Source: Dehalococcoidia bacterium (lineage in GTDB: Bacteria; Chloroflexota; Dehalococcoidia; DSTF01; JALHUB01). From it: a stretch of 64,000 bases of DNA. Position 1 is the stretch's first letter. Each line of letters opens with the position of its first letter. Both the position numbers and the translations under genes were made by a program. Below the pieces are notes generated by a model. The model was given only the letters and a program-made list of their open reading frames with translations. It ran no database searches and was not told where the DNA came from. Below, one piece after another: positions 34,786-43,974 of this stretch. Location of the stretch: assembly GCA_030018455.1 (NCBI GenBank), contig JASEFU010000001.1, forward strand, positions 559,545-623,544, given 5' to 3'.

Positions 34786-36489
34786 ATGACGACAGAACCC
34801 GAAGCTGCGGAGATCGTGAGGGCGGAAGCCGAGGTTGAGCAAACTCCCGTCGGCAGAACCTCGGCCACCGAGAGGGATCCGAACACCTCCGACAAGTTCC
34901 AGTTTTGGCTTGGCCCCGACATAATCGTCAACCCGTTCGACATCGTCGAGGTCGGCCAGGTGTCGCAAGAAGCCGATCACGCGAGCAAGACCTACGGCCT
35001 CGTCACAATCCTCGAGCATCGTACGGACGCGCCGAGCCACCTTGCCAACTTCATCTCCAGTAACTTCGGCGAGCTGAGCGAAGAGCCCAACACGCCCCGA
35101 ACAGGCACTACCATCGCGAAGGCGAATGTAATGAGCAACAACGCGGGCATCTATATGCCCGTGCCCAACGAGCGCCCCGTGCTGTTCGCCGACTCGGCCG
35201 GAATCGAAGAAGCATTGGGGATCGACCAGATGGTGCCCAGGGACCGGATTCCGGCTGGCCTCATAAAGATGAGCAACGGTGTCGCCGCCGTGGCCTACAT
35301 CGACCGGAGGTACGTTTTGGGGCCAGAGTCCGCCCATGTGAACATATCAGGAATCTCAGGACTGGCGACCAAGACCTCCTACGCGATGTTCCTAATCCAG
35401 AGTATCCTTCAACGGGCAGAGGACCCTTCGAAGATCGCGGTCATCATCATGAACGTCAAACAGGGTGACCTGCTCCACGTCGATGAGCGAGGGCCGGATC
35501 TGAGCGCCGACCAACATGAGCTCTGGGAGCGAATGCAGCTTGAGCCCAAGCCCTTCGACCAGGGAACGGTGACATACCTGCTCCCGCGAGGCCCTACCGG
35601 ACAGCCCAACAGCTTCTTCCCGCCCGACATCTACAAGATTTACGCCTATGACCTGGACGCCACTGCCGACAAGCTCGACCTCCTGATGACGGATGTGTCC
35701 GACCCATCCGGGACAATGGAGTCCATCATCGGCGATATAATGATGGGCCTGCAGAGTGGACAAGGGGACCTCGCAAACGTTCACAGCTGGCAGAATCTCC
35801 TCTGGGGCCTGCCACTGTTCGACCCGCAAGATCGACAGACACGACGGTGGGGTGACCATCACAAGGCATCCGTCGGCAAGTTTCGGCGCCATCTCAGGCG
35901 CCTGGTGCAGACGCGGCAGTCCGGTATCTTCGTCGACTCCCGGGCCACAAACGAGCATCTCCTGTCAGACGAGATTGCCAAACTGCGGGGTGGCCGCGTG
36001 TACGTGGTTGACATCGCGAAGCTCACGGATGCCGAGCAGACACTCGTATTCGGCGACCTGCTGCGCACGGTTTACACCCTGAAGGCAGAAGAGGCGGAGG
36101 ACGATCAAGACCGGGAAGTCCCGGAGAAGATCATTTTCTTCGTAGATGAGCTCAACAAGTACGCGCCCAGTGGAGCCCGCACGTCGCCAATTACTGAGCA
36201 GGTGTTGGATATCGCTGAGCGTGGCAGGTCCCTTGGGGTCACCCTTATCTCGGCGCAGCAGTTCATGAGTGCGGTTCACAGCCGGGTGACGGGCAACTCG
36301 GCAACCAAGGTCATTGGTCGCTCGGGCTCCGCTGAGGTCCTCCAGCCCGATTACCGGTTCCTGGACGACGAGGTGAAGCTCAACGTCAGTCGGCTTGCCA
36401 AGGGAGAGCTACTTCTGACACACGCTGTCTATCGCCAGCCCGTGAAGGTGATTTTCCCGATGCCGGCGTACAAGCAGCAGCAGATCTGA
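34786..36489 (+). CDS. HerA-like FtsK/VirB4-family ATPase
   Basis: 567 residues with GAGGGGAGGGAG before the ATG. The N-terminal barrel region (FQFWLGPDIIVNPFDIVEVG) resembles the HAS-barrel of HerA. Walker A is GISGLATKTS (residues 189-198). Walker B is IIFFVDELNKYAP, followed by ERGRSLGVTLISAQQFMSAV, the sensor typical of the HerA/DUF87 group. The last residues (PVKVIFPMPAY) form the C-terminal brace. It should assemble a hexamer that pumps DNA to the NurA-like nuclease. Stop and next start are 8 bp apart. Confidence 0.85.
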   Translation: MTTEPEAAEIVRAEAEVEQTPVGRTSATERDPNTSDKFQFWLGPDIIVNPFDIVEVGQVSQEADHASKTYGLVTILEHRTDAPSHLANFISSNFGELSEEPNTPRTGTTIAKANVMSNNAGIYMPVPNERPVLFADSAGIEEALGIDQMVPRDRIPAGLIKMSNGVAAVAYIDRRYVLGPESAHVNISGISGLATKTSYAMFLIQSILQRAEDPSKIAVIIMNVKQGDLLHVDERGPDLSADQHELWERMQLEPKPFDQGTVTYLLPRGPTGQPNSFFPPDIYKIYAYDLDATADKLDLLMTDVSDPSGTMESIIGDIMMGLQSGQGDLANVHSWQNLLWGLPLFDPQDRQTRRWGDHHKASVGKFRRHLRRLVQTRQSGIFVDSRATNEHLLSDEIAKLRGGRVYVVDIAKLTDAEQTLVFGDLLRTVYTLKAEEAEDDQDREVPEKIIFFVDELNKYAPSGARTSPITEQVLDIAERGRSLGVTLISAQQFMSAVHSRVTGNSATKVIGRSGSAEVLQPDYRFLDDEVKLNVSRLAKGELLLTHAVYRQPVKVIFPMPAYKQQQI

Positions 36490-36497
36490 GGAATCAG

Positions 36498-39400
36498 GTG
36501 GCCGAGGCCTTACAGCTTGAGGAGCTTATTCGTCGGGAGTCGCCGCGCATCGCAAAGGCCATATCCCAGGCCGCTGCTAAGGCGGGCAATGAGGCGGAGT
36601 TTCGGCGGCCTGTTGCGAACCTCATCGAGGAATTCGCAGAGCCCCTTGATGTGTCCTTTCGAGTGCAGGAGGAACGGACACTAATCGCCGGCCGCGCCGA
36701 CGCTGTCTACAACCGCTTCGTAATCGAGTACGAGCCTCCTCGGTCGCTCCATGGCAGCAACGGCTACCGGAACAACCAACACGCCATCGACCAGGTCAGG
36801 CAGTACATCGACGAGCTCCACCGGATTGAGCGCCACCGAGTCGAGCGCATGGCCGGCGTAGCCACGGATGGCTCGTGGTACATCTTCGCGCGCTACAAGG
36901 AGGGCGCCTGGACTGTCGATGAGCCGCTCCCGGTCACACCAGAGTCCACTGCCACCTTCCTCCGTTACCTTGCCTCGCTCTCTACCGAGGTGGCCTTGAC
37001 AGCGGACCACCTCGTCCGCGATTTCGGCGAGAACACTACGGTGTCTCGCCTGTGCGTCAGTACGATCTATGGCGCTCTGGTGGCTACAGACCATCCGAAG
37101 GTGAAGGTCATCTACGATCAGTGGCGCGAGCAGTTCGCGGAGGTATGCGGGTATGACGAGGGGCGGAGCCGCGTCGATCTGCGAAGGCTAGCCCGCAACT
37201 ACGGGATCAAGGACGCCAGCCCGAACGCCTTCCGCCTGTTCTTCTCCATCCATACTTACTACGCGACCTTCATCAAGCTGCTGGCCCTCCAGGTCGCACA
37301 CTTCTACCTGGCTCCGAAGCTCGGCACCGGCCTTCGACAGGTTGCTAGCTATTCGACAGACCAGTTGCTCGACTACCTCCGAAAGATGGAACGGGGAGGC
37401 ATATTCCGAGAACTCGGCATCAACAACTTTCTTGAGGGAGACTTCTTTGGCTGGTATCTCGACGTTTGGGACGAGGCGATAGACAAGGCCGTGCGTCGCA
37501 TCGTTTCAGAACTCGCGCACTATTCCTTGGTGACTCTGGACGTGGACCCGGAGCAGACCCGGGACCTCCTCAAGAAGCTCTACCAGAACGTAATGCCGAA
37601 ACAGGTTCGCCACAACCTTGGCCAGTACTACACGCCCGATTGGCTGGCCGAGCGGCTCCTCAACCAGCTTGGCTACCAAGGCGACCCCGATAAGCGCTTA
37701 CTTGATCCTGCCTGCGGCTCAGGCACTTTTCTCGTGCTGGCGATACAGCGCGTCAAGAAGACGGCACTTGAGAAAATGCTTCCGGAGGCCGACGTTCTCC
37801 AAAAGATACTGGCGAATATCGTCGGTTTTGACCTAGACCCGCTCGCTGTGATGTCCGCCCGCACGAACTACCTCTTGGCCATCGGCGATCTACTGCAGCA
37901 CCGGCAGAGCGAGGTGAACATCCCGGTCTACCTGGCCGACTCCATCCTTACACCAGCCCAGATGGAAGAGCTGGTAGGGCAGCAAATGAGAATGATGGGA
38001 CCAGAAGAGCGGCAATATCGATTCAAGACCGTCGTAGGCCAGTTCGCCATACCGGGGTCCCTCGTAACCGCCCAGTACGTCGATCAGCTCGCGCGGCTCC
38101 TAGAAGAGTCTGTTGAGTTGAAGCGGACCCCAGAAGACTTTCGCAGGCGGTTCCTCGCCATCTTTCCCCTTGTCGAGGGACGGGACAAGCAGGATTTGGA
38201 TGTGGTGCAGGATCTGTACCAGCGACTCCGCCAACTGGACGAGGCCGGCGTAAACGGCATCTGGGCACGGATCATTAAGAACGCCTTCGCGCCGCTGTTC
38301 GTTGGTCGCTTTCACTACGTTGCCGGCAATCCGCCGTGGGTCGTCTGGGCGAACCTTCCGAGCTCGTACCGGTCGGACACTGGCTGGCTCTGGGAAGGGT
38401 ATGGTCTTACGGCAAAGGCGAGCCGGCCACAATTTGAACTAGGCAAACAAAGCCGAGACATATCAATGTTGTTCACCTACGTGTGCTTGGATGGCTATGT
38501 AGATACCGGCGGCAGGCTGGGGTTCGTCATAACACAATCAGTCTTCAAAACTCAAGGGGGAGAATGCTTTCGACGGTTCTCAATCGCCAACCGGCCCTTC
38601 AAGGTTCGCCACGTTGATGACATGGTCAGACTGCAGCCATTTGAGGGAGCCAGTAATCGAACCAGCGTCGTCATCATCGAGAAAGCCGCGGCAACGACTT
38701 ACCCGGTACCCTACACACTGTGGCGCAAACGTCTGAAGGGCACTTCGATACCGCAGGAAGCTACTCTCGACGCCGTCTCCGAGATGACAATGCGAAGCAA
38801 CTTTGTAGCCATGCCGGTTGCCAGCGATGAGGCTACGGCCCCATGGATTACGGGGCGGCCGCAAGCGCTTCGCGCTGCGACCCGCGTTATCGGGCGTGCC
38901 GCTTACGAAGGACACGTCGGTGTCCACACGGTCGGGGGAAACGGGGTATATTGGCTCAACATTGTGGCTAGGCGGCCAGACGGGCTATTGGTTGTTTCGA
39001 ACGTTAATGAGGGCGCTAAGCGGAAGGCGGAAGCTGTTCAAGCTTCCGTGGAGCCTGACCTTGTCTATCCACTGCTACGAGGGCGCGACGTTAGGGCCTG
39101 GTATGGCGTGCCCAGCCTTCATATGCTGGTGCCCCATAGCACGGAGACAGGATGGCAAGCAATCAATGAGGCTGCTCTCGACTCTGAGTTTCCGCGGGCA
39201 TACGGCTACTTGAAACGGTTTCAGAACCATCTGCTAGAGAGGGCCCCCTATAAGCTCTTGAGAAAAGGCCATCCTTTCTACATCTTGTTCGGTATCAGCG
39301 ACTACACCTTTGCGCCCTATAAGGTGGTGTGGAGGGAGCAAGGCTCAAAACTCTCGGCGGCAGTCGTGGGCCTCTTCGACGGTAAGCCTGTCATCCCTGA

Positions 39401-39749
39401 CCACAAGCTCATGCTAGTGCCTCTCGATTCCGAAGCTGAGGCGCATTACGTTTGCGCCATGCTAAATAGCAGCCCTTGCCAATTTGTGGTTGCGTCTTAC
39501 GTCGTCGAGGTTCAGACGAGTACTCACATCCTAGAGCATGTCCGGATTCCCGCATTTGACCCTCACGATGATGTCCATCGCCGGCTTGCGGAGCTATCCA
39601 AGCAAGCTCACGAGGAGACGGCAGCAGGGACGAGAGACCAGTCAGGCTCCATCGAAGCGCAAATCGATGCAGTAGCCGCCCGCCTATGGGGGCTGTCGGA
39701 CCCAGAGCTGCGGGAGATCCAGCAGTCGCTGGCGGAGCTGACGGGGTAG
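36498..39749 (+). CDS. Type IIG-like restriction-methylase (Eco57I family)
   Basis: 1083 residues from a GTG. The N-terminal domain looks like a PD-(D/E)XK nuclease: RADAVYNRFVIEYEPPRS near residues 66-83. After a helical linker the methylase has HNLGQYYTPDWLAERLL, motif I DPACGSGTFLVLA (residue about 400), GFDLDPLAVMSARTNYLL, and catalytic NPPWVVW (about 610). The C-terminal 350 residues form a target-recognition region ending with the typical IVxxLYGLSDPE-like helix (VAARLWGLSDPELREIQ). It would methylate adenine in its site and may cut unmodified DNA. Being in one operon with NurA/HerA, it could mark self DNA. Confidence 0.88.
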   Translation: MAEALQLEELIRRESPRIAKAISQAAAKAGNEAEFRRPVANLIEEFAEPLDVSFRVQEERTLIAGRADAVYNRFVIEYEPPRSLHGSNGYRNNQHAIDQVRQYIDELHRIERHRVERMAGVATDGSWYIFARYKEGAWTVDEPLPVTPESTATFLRYLASLSTEVALTADHLVRDFGENTTVSRLCVSTIYGALVATDHPKVKVIYDQWREQFAEVCGYDEGRSRVDLRRLARNYGIKDASPNAFRLFFSIHTYYATFIKLLALQVAHFYLAPKLGTGLRQVASYSTDQLLDYLRKMERGGIFRELGINNFLEGDFFGWYLDVWDEAIDKAVRRIVSELAHYSLVTLDVDPEQTRDLLKKLYQNVMPKQVRHNLGQYYTPDWLAERLLNQLGYQGDPDKRLLDPACGSGTFLVLAIQRVKKTALEKMLPEADVLQKILANIVGFDLDPLAVMSARTNYLLAIGDLLQHRQSEVNIPVYLADSILTPAQMEELVGQQMRMMGPEERQYRFKTVVGQFAIPGSLVTAQYVDQLARLLEESVELKRTPEDFRRRFLAIFPLVEGRDKQDLDVVQDLYQRLRQLDEAGVNGIWARIIKNAFAPLFVGRFHYVAGNPPWVVWANLPSSYRSDTGWLWEGYGLTAKASRPQFELGKQSRDISMLFTYVCLDGYVDTGGRLGFVITQSVFKTQGGECFRRFSIANRPFKVRHVDDMVRLQPFEGASNRTSVVIIEKAAATTYPVPYTLWRKRLKGTSIPQEATLDAVSEMTMRSNFVAMPVASDEATAPWITGRPQALRAATRVIGRAAYEGHVGVHTVGGNGVYWLNIVARRPDGLLVVSNVNEGAKRKAEAVQASVEPDLVYPLLRGRDVRAWYGVPSLHMLVPHSTETGWQAINEAALDSEFPRAYGYLKRFQNHLLERAPYKLLRKGHPFYILFGISDYTFAPYKVVWREQGSKLSAAVVGLFDGKPVIPDHKLMLVPLDSEAEAHYVCAMLNSSPCQFVVASYVVEVQTSTHILEHVRIPAFDPHDDVHRRLAELSKQAHEETAAGTRDQSGSIEAQIDAVAARLWGLSDPELREIQQSLAELTG

Positions 39750-39751
39750 AC

Positions 39752-41278
39752 GTGAAAGCTGAACGCTCAAGCAATCCCCAAAGGTCGAAGCTGGTAGTCC
39801 CGTCTCCAGACTCCTCCGGCCCTTCGCCGATCACCGATGAGTTTCACACTTACCTGATCACCGAGTACGAGAATATCGCCGAGGCACATTTCCGCACCAT
39901 CGAAGCCATCTCGTCCTTCTTCCGGTACTACCTCCTCATCATGTCCGTTCCCATCGCGCTACTGTCTGGCTTCATCGGGCTCTCTTCCGATACGGAGGAG
40001 CGCCTTGCGGCCATTGATGACCTGGGAGTCGTGCTGGGCGCTGCACTGACGCTCATTTCCATAGTGGGCTTCACGGTCATGCTCTACGTCGTCAATCTGC
40101 GCATGGACGTCATTCTGTACGCCCGAACCGTAAACGCGATCAGGAAGCACTTTTACGATCAAGCCGAGATCGGCATAGAAGAGAAACTCCGGACCAGGGT
40201 ACTCCCCCAGACGCCATCGCAGCCGGCGTATGAAGAACGGGTCTACTTCCTTCCCGTCATTCTCTCGTTTGCCCTGTTGGACACTTTCTACCTTTTATCG
40301 GGACTCGTGCTGCTAAGCGGCACGGCGCTGGTGGATTTCTCTCTCGGGGCACCGCCCGGCTGGGTGTGGGCCGGCGCGGTACTGTTTCCGGCACACTACG
40401 AAGCGTACCGACGGTATGCCAAACATCGGGAACACGCCTATCTGAGGTCATACTCGATAGGCGTGGATATTGACGGGGTCCTTAACAAGCACCGCCAGCA
40501 CTTCTCTCGCCTCCTGCAGGACAAGGTTGGCAAACACCTTGATCCGGACAACATCACGACAATTCCGCTGCATGATGACCCAGGGCAAGGCGTCACCAGA
40601 GAGGATGAGAGGGTCGTCTTCAATAGCGCCGAATACTGGGCTGACATGCCGCCGTTGGAGGGCGCAGCCGAATATCTCGCGCGCCTCAAGAACGCGTTCC
40701 GGCTGAAGGTACACATCTTTAGTCACCGGGCGTGGCCTGACTTGACCGCGGTGGATTCAAGGCAGCGGGCGGAGACCACCACTAGGTGGCGGGAGGCTGC
40801 GCTGGCTCTTCAGGATGCGGACGGCGATCCTTCGTGGCTCTCAAGACTGCTGAATCGCGCCAGACTATGGCTGGGCCCTCTTGAATCGAATAACAGCCTC
40901 GGGAGCCGTTGGCGGCCCGGCGCGCTGGTCAGCTGGGCTCGGTCGAAACTGGGCACCAGCCCGATGAGCCTTATTACAAGAGCTTGGCTCTCCAAACACG
41001 GCTACCCCTACGACAGACTAACCGTCGAGCAGGGGAACGAAAACGTGTCCGACCCCGAGGGCCACTTTCGAAATCGCTTTTACATCGCTCGCGAGAGAAA
41101 GATTCGCTTCTTTGTCGAGGACGACGCGGAGAAGGCTGCCAAGCTTGCCTTCATCTGTGATGTCGTCTTCCTACTAGAACAGCCCTACAACCAGAAACCG
41201 GTGCTGACTCTTCCCAACAATGTGCTGCGCTGCCGCAACTGGGATGAGATCTATAAGCAGGTCCGAAGGCTACTGTGA
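39752..41278 (+). CDS. Membrane protein fused to a HAD phosphatase-like domain
   Basis: 508 residues from a GTG at 39752, two bases after the methylase stop. Residues 27-57 are helical and hydrophilic (EYENIAEAHFRTIEAISS). Predicted membrane helices lie at about 58-77, 92-115, 165-190 and 203-215. The cytoplasmic C-terminal half has HAD motif I VDIDGVLN (Asp239, Asp241), IFSHRAWPD as motif II, and FFVEDDAEKAAKLA as motif IV. This predicts a membrane-anchored phosphatase or nucleotidase. I know of no named family with this fusion. Operon position suggests an effector or regulator of the NurA-HerA-methylase unit. Confidence 0.72.
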   Translation: MKAERSSNPQRSKLVVPSPDSSGPSPITDEFHTYLITEYENIAEAHFRTIEAISSFFRYYLLIMSVPIALLSGFIGLSSDTEERLAAIDDLGVVLGAALTLISIVGFTVMLYVVNLRMDVILYARTVNAIRKHFYDQAEIGIEEKLRTRVLPQTPSQPAYEERVYFLPVILSFALLDTFYLLSGLVLLSGTALVDFSLGAPPGWVWAGAVLFPAHYEAYRRYAKHREHAYLRSYSIGVDIDGVLNKHRQHFSRLLQDKVGKHLDPDNITTIPLHDDPGQGVTREDERVVFNSAEYWADMPPLEGAAEYLARLKNAFRLKVHIFSHRAWPDLTAVDSRQRAETTTRWREAALALQDADGDPSWLSRLLNRARLWLGPLESNNSLGSRWRPGALVSWARSKLGTSPMSLITRAWLSKHGYPYDRLTVEQGNENVSDPEGHFRNRFYIARERKIRFFVEDDAEKAAKLAFICDVVFLLEQPYNQKPVLTLPNNVLRCRNWDEIYKQVRRLL

Positions 41279-41363
41279 GTCGGCCAGTTGCCTACACGTC
41301 TGCCTGCGCGGCTGGGATGAGAACCGCACGACATGATCAGTTGCCGGCGGGACTGAATTAGTC

Positions 41364-42374
41364 ATGGCACGAAGCAAGGGGGTAGGGGCATCTCGGGTTT
41401 TTGTGCTTGGTGCCGGCGCGTCATACGGTGCGGGTTTTCCTCTTGCCTCGGACCTGTTTGTACGAGTCCACGAAAGACTCGATCCTGACGATCAGAGAGA
41501 CGTCGACAAGGCAGTGCGGTACTTCTACCCGGCGGCTCGGACTCTTCCTCCGTCGCCTCGGTCCCTTGCCGACAAAAACATCGAGGAATTCATGAGCCTC
41601 TTGGATATGGCCGAAGAGTTCAACGAGATTCTGCCCACCACGATGCTCAGGGCAGACGCCATCAGGTCGCTGCGGTCGAAGCTTCTAAGAACCATCGCTG
41701 ATCTGCTCATAGAAGCTCAACGGCAAGCGGAGGCCAGGCACACCAAAATCGGATACGTCGACCGTTTCATCTCGCGACTGTCCGTGCGGGATACGGTGAT
41801 GACCTTCAATTGGGATCTCCTCTTCGAACGCCGCCTCCGCCAGCGGGGGCTGCCCTTCGACCACTGCCCAAACGACAGCGGCTCTCCCGCACTTGCCTTT
41901 CTCAAACTCCATGGCTCCCTCGACTGGTTCCGTGGTGCTGAGCTCGAATCGAGGACCGGATTTGACGTGGTCCACCGGCAGCTCTATCGAGCCCCTTGGC
42001 CCAAGATCAGTAAGCGCGATGCCAAGTTTCTGACCAACGCATTGCCTTTCATCGTACCTCCCACTTTCTTCAAGACGTTCCGGGGCTGTGCCGACGTCGA
42101 AGAGATATGGGCACATGCCTTCCGGCGGCTCCAACAGGCTGACGAGATATACGTCTGTGGGTATCGCTTTCCGCCGGAAGACCTCTTCGCGCGGTTCGTC
42201 TTCCGCCGCGCCATCAGGTCGAATCTCATGCGTCGAGAAAGGAAGAACGCGGCCCCACTAAAGCTCGTCGTGATTGGCCCCAACCCGGAGGTGGCTCGCT
42301 TCCTGAGGAGAAATATCTATGGCAAGGTACGGCACGAGAATTCCCGCTTTGAGACTTCGAGTCTGACAAAGTAA
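41364..42374 (+). CDS. SIR2-like NAD-dependent domain protein
   Basis: 336 residues, ATG start. The NAD-binding loop GAGASYGAGFPLA is at residues 16-28, TFNWDLLFE near 148-156 and LKLHGSLDW near 181-189. These are the marks of the SIR2-like (SIR2_2) family. Such proteins in defence systems destroy NAD on phage infection and need a sensor partner, for example HerA, an Argonaute or a STING-type module. Here the GHKL ATPase 26 bp downstream or the upstream HerA could be the partner. An 85-bp gap separates it from the HAD fusion gene. Confidence 0.85.
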   Translation: MARSKGVGASRVFVLGAGASYGAGFPLASDLFVRVHERLDPDDQRDVDKAVRYFYPAARTLPPSPRSLADKNIEEFMSLLDMAEEFNEILPTTMLRADAIRSLRSKLLRTIADLLIEAQRQAEARHTKIGYVDRFISRLSVRDTVMTFNWDLLFERRLRQRGLPFDHCPNDSGSPALAFLKLHGSLDWFRGAELESRTGFDVVHRQLYRAPWPKISKRDAKFLTNALPFIVPPTFFKTFRGCADVEEIWAHAFRRLQQADEIYVCGYRFPPEDLFARFVFRRAIRSNLMRRERKNAAPLKLVVIGPNPEVARFLRRNIYGKVRHENSRFETSSLTK

Positions 42375-42400
42375 TTTTCCAGGGGAACTCAGGAGGCAAA

Positions 42401-43972
42401 ATGATGACTGCAAGGAAGAGACCAGACGGAACCTACGACCTGCCGGTGGGACGTGGCCATATCGGAGCGGAGGTTCTGGAAATCATTTCGGGAGCCCTGT
42501 ACACGAATCCACTTGATGTGGTCCGCGAGTACATCCAGAATGCTGTTGACGGCAGGGCTACCGACGTCCGCATCGAAGTCCGCGACGACGAAGTTGTCAT
42601 CTCAGACAACGGCAGGGGTATGGACTTGTCGGAGCTTGACGAAGCGCGCAAGATAGCGATTTCTCGCAAGCGTAAAGACACGCAAGTTGGCTTCAGAGGC
42701 ATCGGAATCTACTCCTCCTTCTCCGTGTGCGATCGTCTCGAGATCGTTACCAGACCAGCAGCAGGTCACGACGCATATCGTCTTCAGTTCATGTACGGCG
42801 ACATCCGTTCTCAAATCGAAAAGGCGAGAGAAGGTCTAATAGATCCTGTGTCACTGATGGACGTCTTGGATCAATACACTCACATTAGCGATGCGCCGGC
42901 CGGAGTCGCCCGCGGGAATCCTAGTGGATCGTTCACTAGGGTTCGCCTCTCCAACCCGACCCAAAGATTCAACTCGCGAGTTGGGCAGGTGGACGCACTG
43001 TCCGCCTATCTCGTGTCCACGGTCCCATTGGACTTCTCAGATGACTTCGAGCATGCTGCGACCGTCCGAGAAGCTATTGCTACAAATGTCCCGGAGTTCA
43101 ATCTCATACGCGTCGTCGTGAAGGTCGGCGATGATCCCGACCAACTCATCGTGCAACCGGCTGTAGAGGATCTCATCCCACCGACGATACGGCTGCTGAC
43201 TGATCCGAATACCGGATCGCCGGTTGCCCTCATTTGGGCGTGCCTGAATCGAGAGCGGAGAGGGATCAAGCCCGCACACGTCCAGGGATTCCTTGTACGA
43301 GTGAAGGGCTTCGCCATAGGCGATAGACAGTTCGCGCGCCAATTCTGGGGGCGAAGGGGGTACGGCGTTCTGTATCCCTGGTATACCGGCGAGGTTTACG
43401 TGCTCGACGGTTCGATTACACCGACTGCTGAACGAAATGACTTCGAAGAGAGTGCGGCAAAGGAGCGGCTGTACGAACTGCTGAGGCATGAATTCGGACG
43501 TCTGGAACGTGCCGCTGATAAAAGGAGGGAGGCCTTAGTTGACGTACAAAAGCTGTCGAGAGGGGCGAAGCCGTCGTCAGACCTTCCCGAGGTCCTCCGC
43601 CGCCTTGAGGAGGCAGGTCAAGAGCTAGATACTTCTGCTGCACTGAAGCCTGACGAACTCCTGGACGAGAAGGGCGCGCGTGTAACAAGTCTCGGTGCCC
43701 CTATGACACCGCCATCGAGCCAACGTGCGCCAGTTGGCGTCGGCCTCGCGCAGCCGGAGAAGGAGGCAACCGAGGCTACGGCGGTTGATGAAGAAAGTAT
43801 CGCTCAGATGCTATATTCACTCCCTATTCAGTGGCCGCAAGACACGCGTGAGGTGGTGGACATCGTAGATGAGACTCTTCAGGAGGACCTAGAACCCGTG
43901 AAGTATCGTCAGTGTGCACGTGATGTTCGCAAGAAGTTGGAGACTTGGGAACAAGACGGCGATGCTGAGTAG
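42401..43972 (+). CDS. GHKL/HSP90-like ATPase
   Basis: 523 residues with AGGAGG 8 nt before the ATG. The Bergerat ATP-binding fold is complete: N box REYIQNAVDG (residues 42-51), G1 DNGRGM (69-74) and G2 GFRGIG (97-102). An HSP90/MutL-like middle domain follows (VQGFLVRVKGFAIGDRQFARQFWG, then TPTAERNDFEE), then a variable acidic tail. It is not chromosomal HtpG, which is longer with a different C-terminus. Similar stand-alone ATPases occur beside SIR2 genes in defence islands and may act as sensors or switches. Its stop is 3 bp from the convergent radical SAM gene. Confidence 0.82.
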   Translation: MMTARKRPDGTYDLPVGRGHIGAEVLEIISGALYTNPLDVVREYIQNAVDGRATDVRIEVRDDEVVISDNGRGMDLSELDEARKIAISRKRKDTQVGFRGIGIYSSFSVCDRLEIVTRPAAGHDAYRLQFMYGDIRSQIEKAREGLIDPVSLMDVLDQYTHISDAPAGVARGNPSGSFTRVRLSNPTQRFNSRVGQVDALSAYLVSTVPLDFSDDFEHAATVREAIATNVPEFNLIRVVVKVGDDPDQLIVQPAVEDLIPPTIRLLTDPNTGSPVALIWACLNRERRGIKPAHVQGFLVRVKGFAIGDRQFARQFWGRRGYGVLYPWYTGEVYVLDGSITPTAERNDFEESAAKERLYELLRHEFGRLERAADKRREALVDVQKLSRGAKPSSDLPEVLRRLEEAGQELDTSAALKPDELLDEKGARVTSLGAPMTPPSSQRAPVGVGLAQPEKEATEATAVDEESIAQMLYSLPIQWPQDTREVVDIVDETLQEDLEPVKYRQCARDVRKKLETWEQDGDAE

Positions 43973-43974
43973 AC

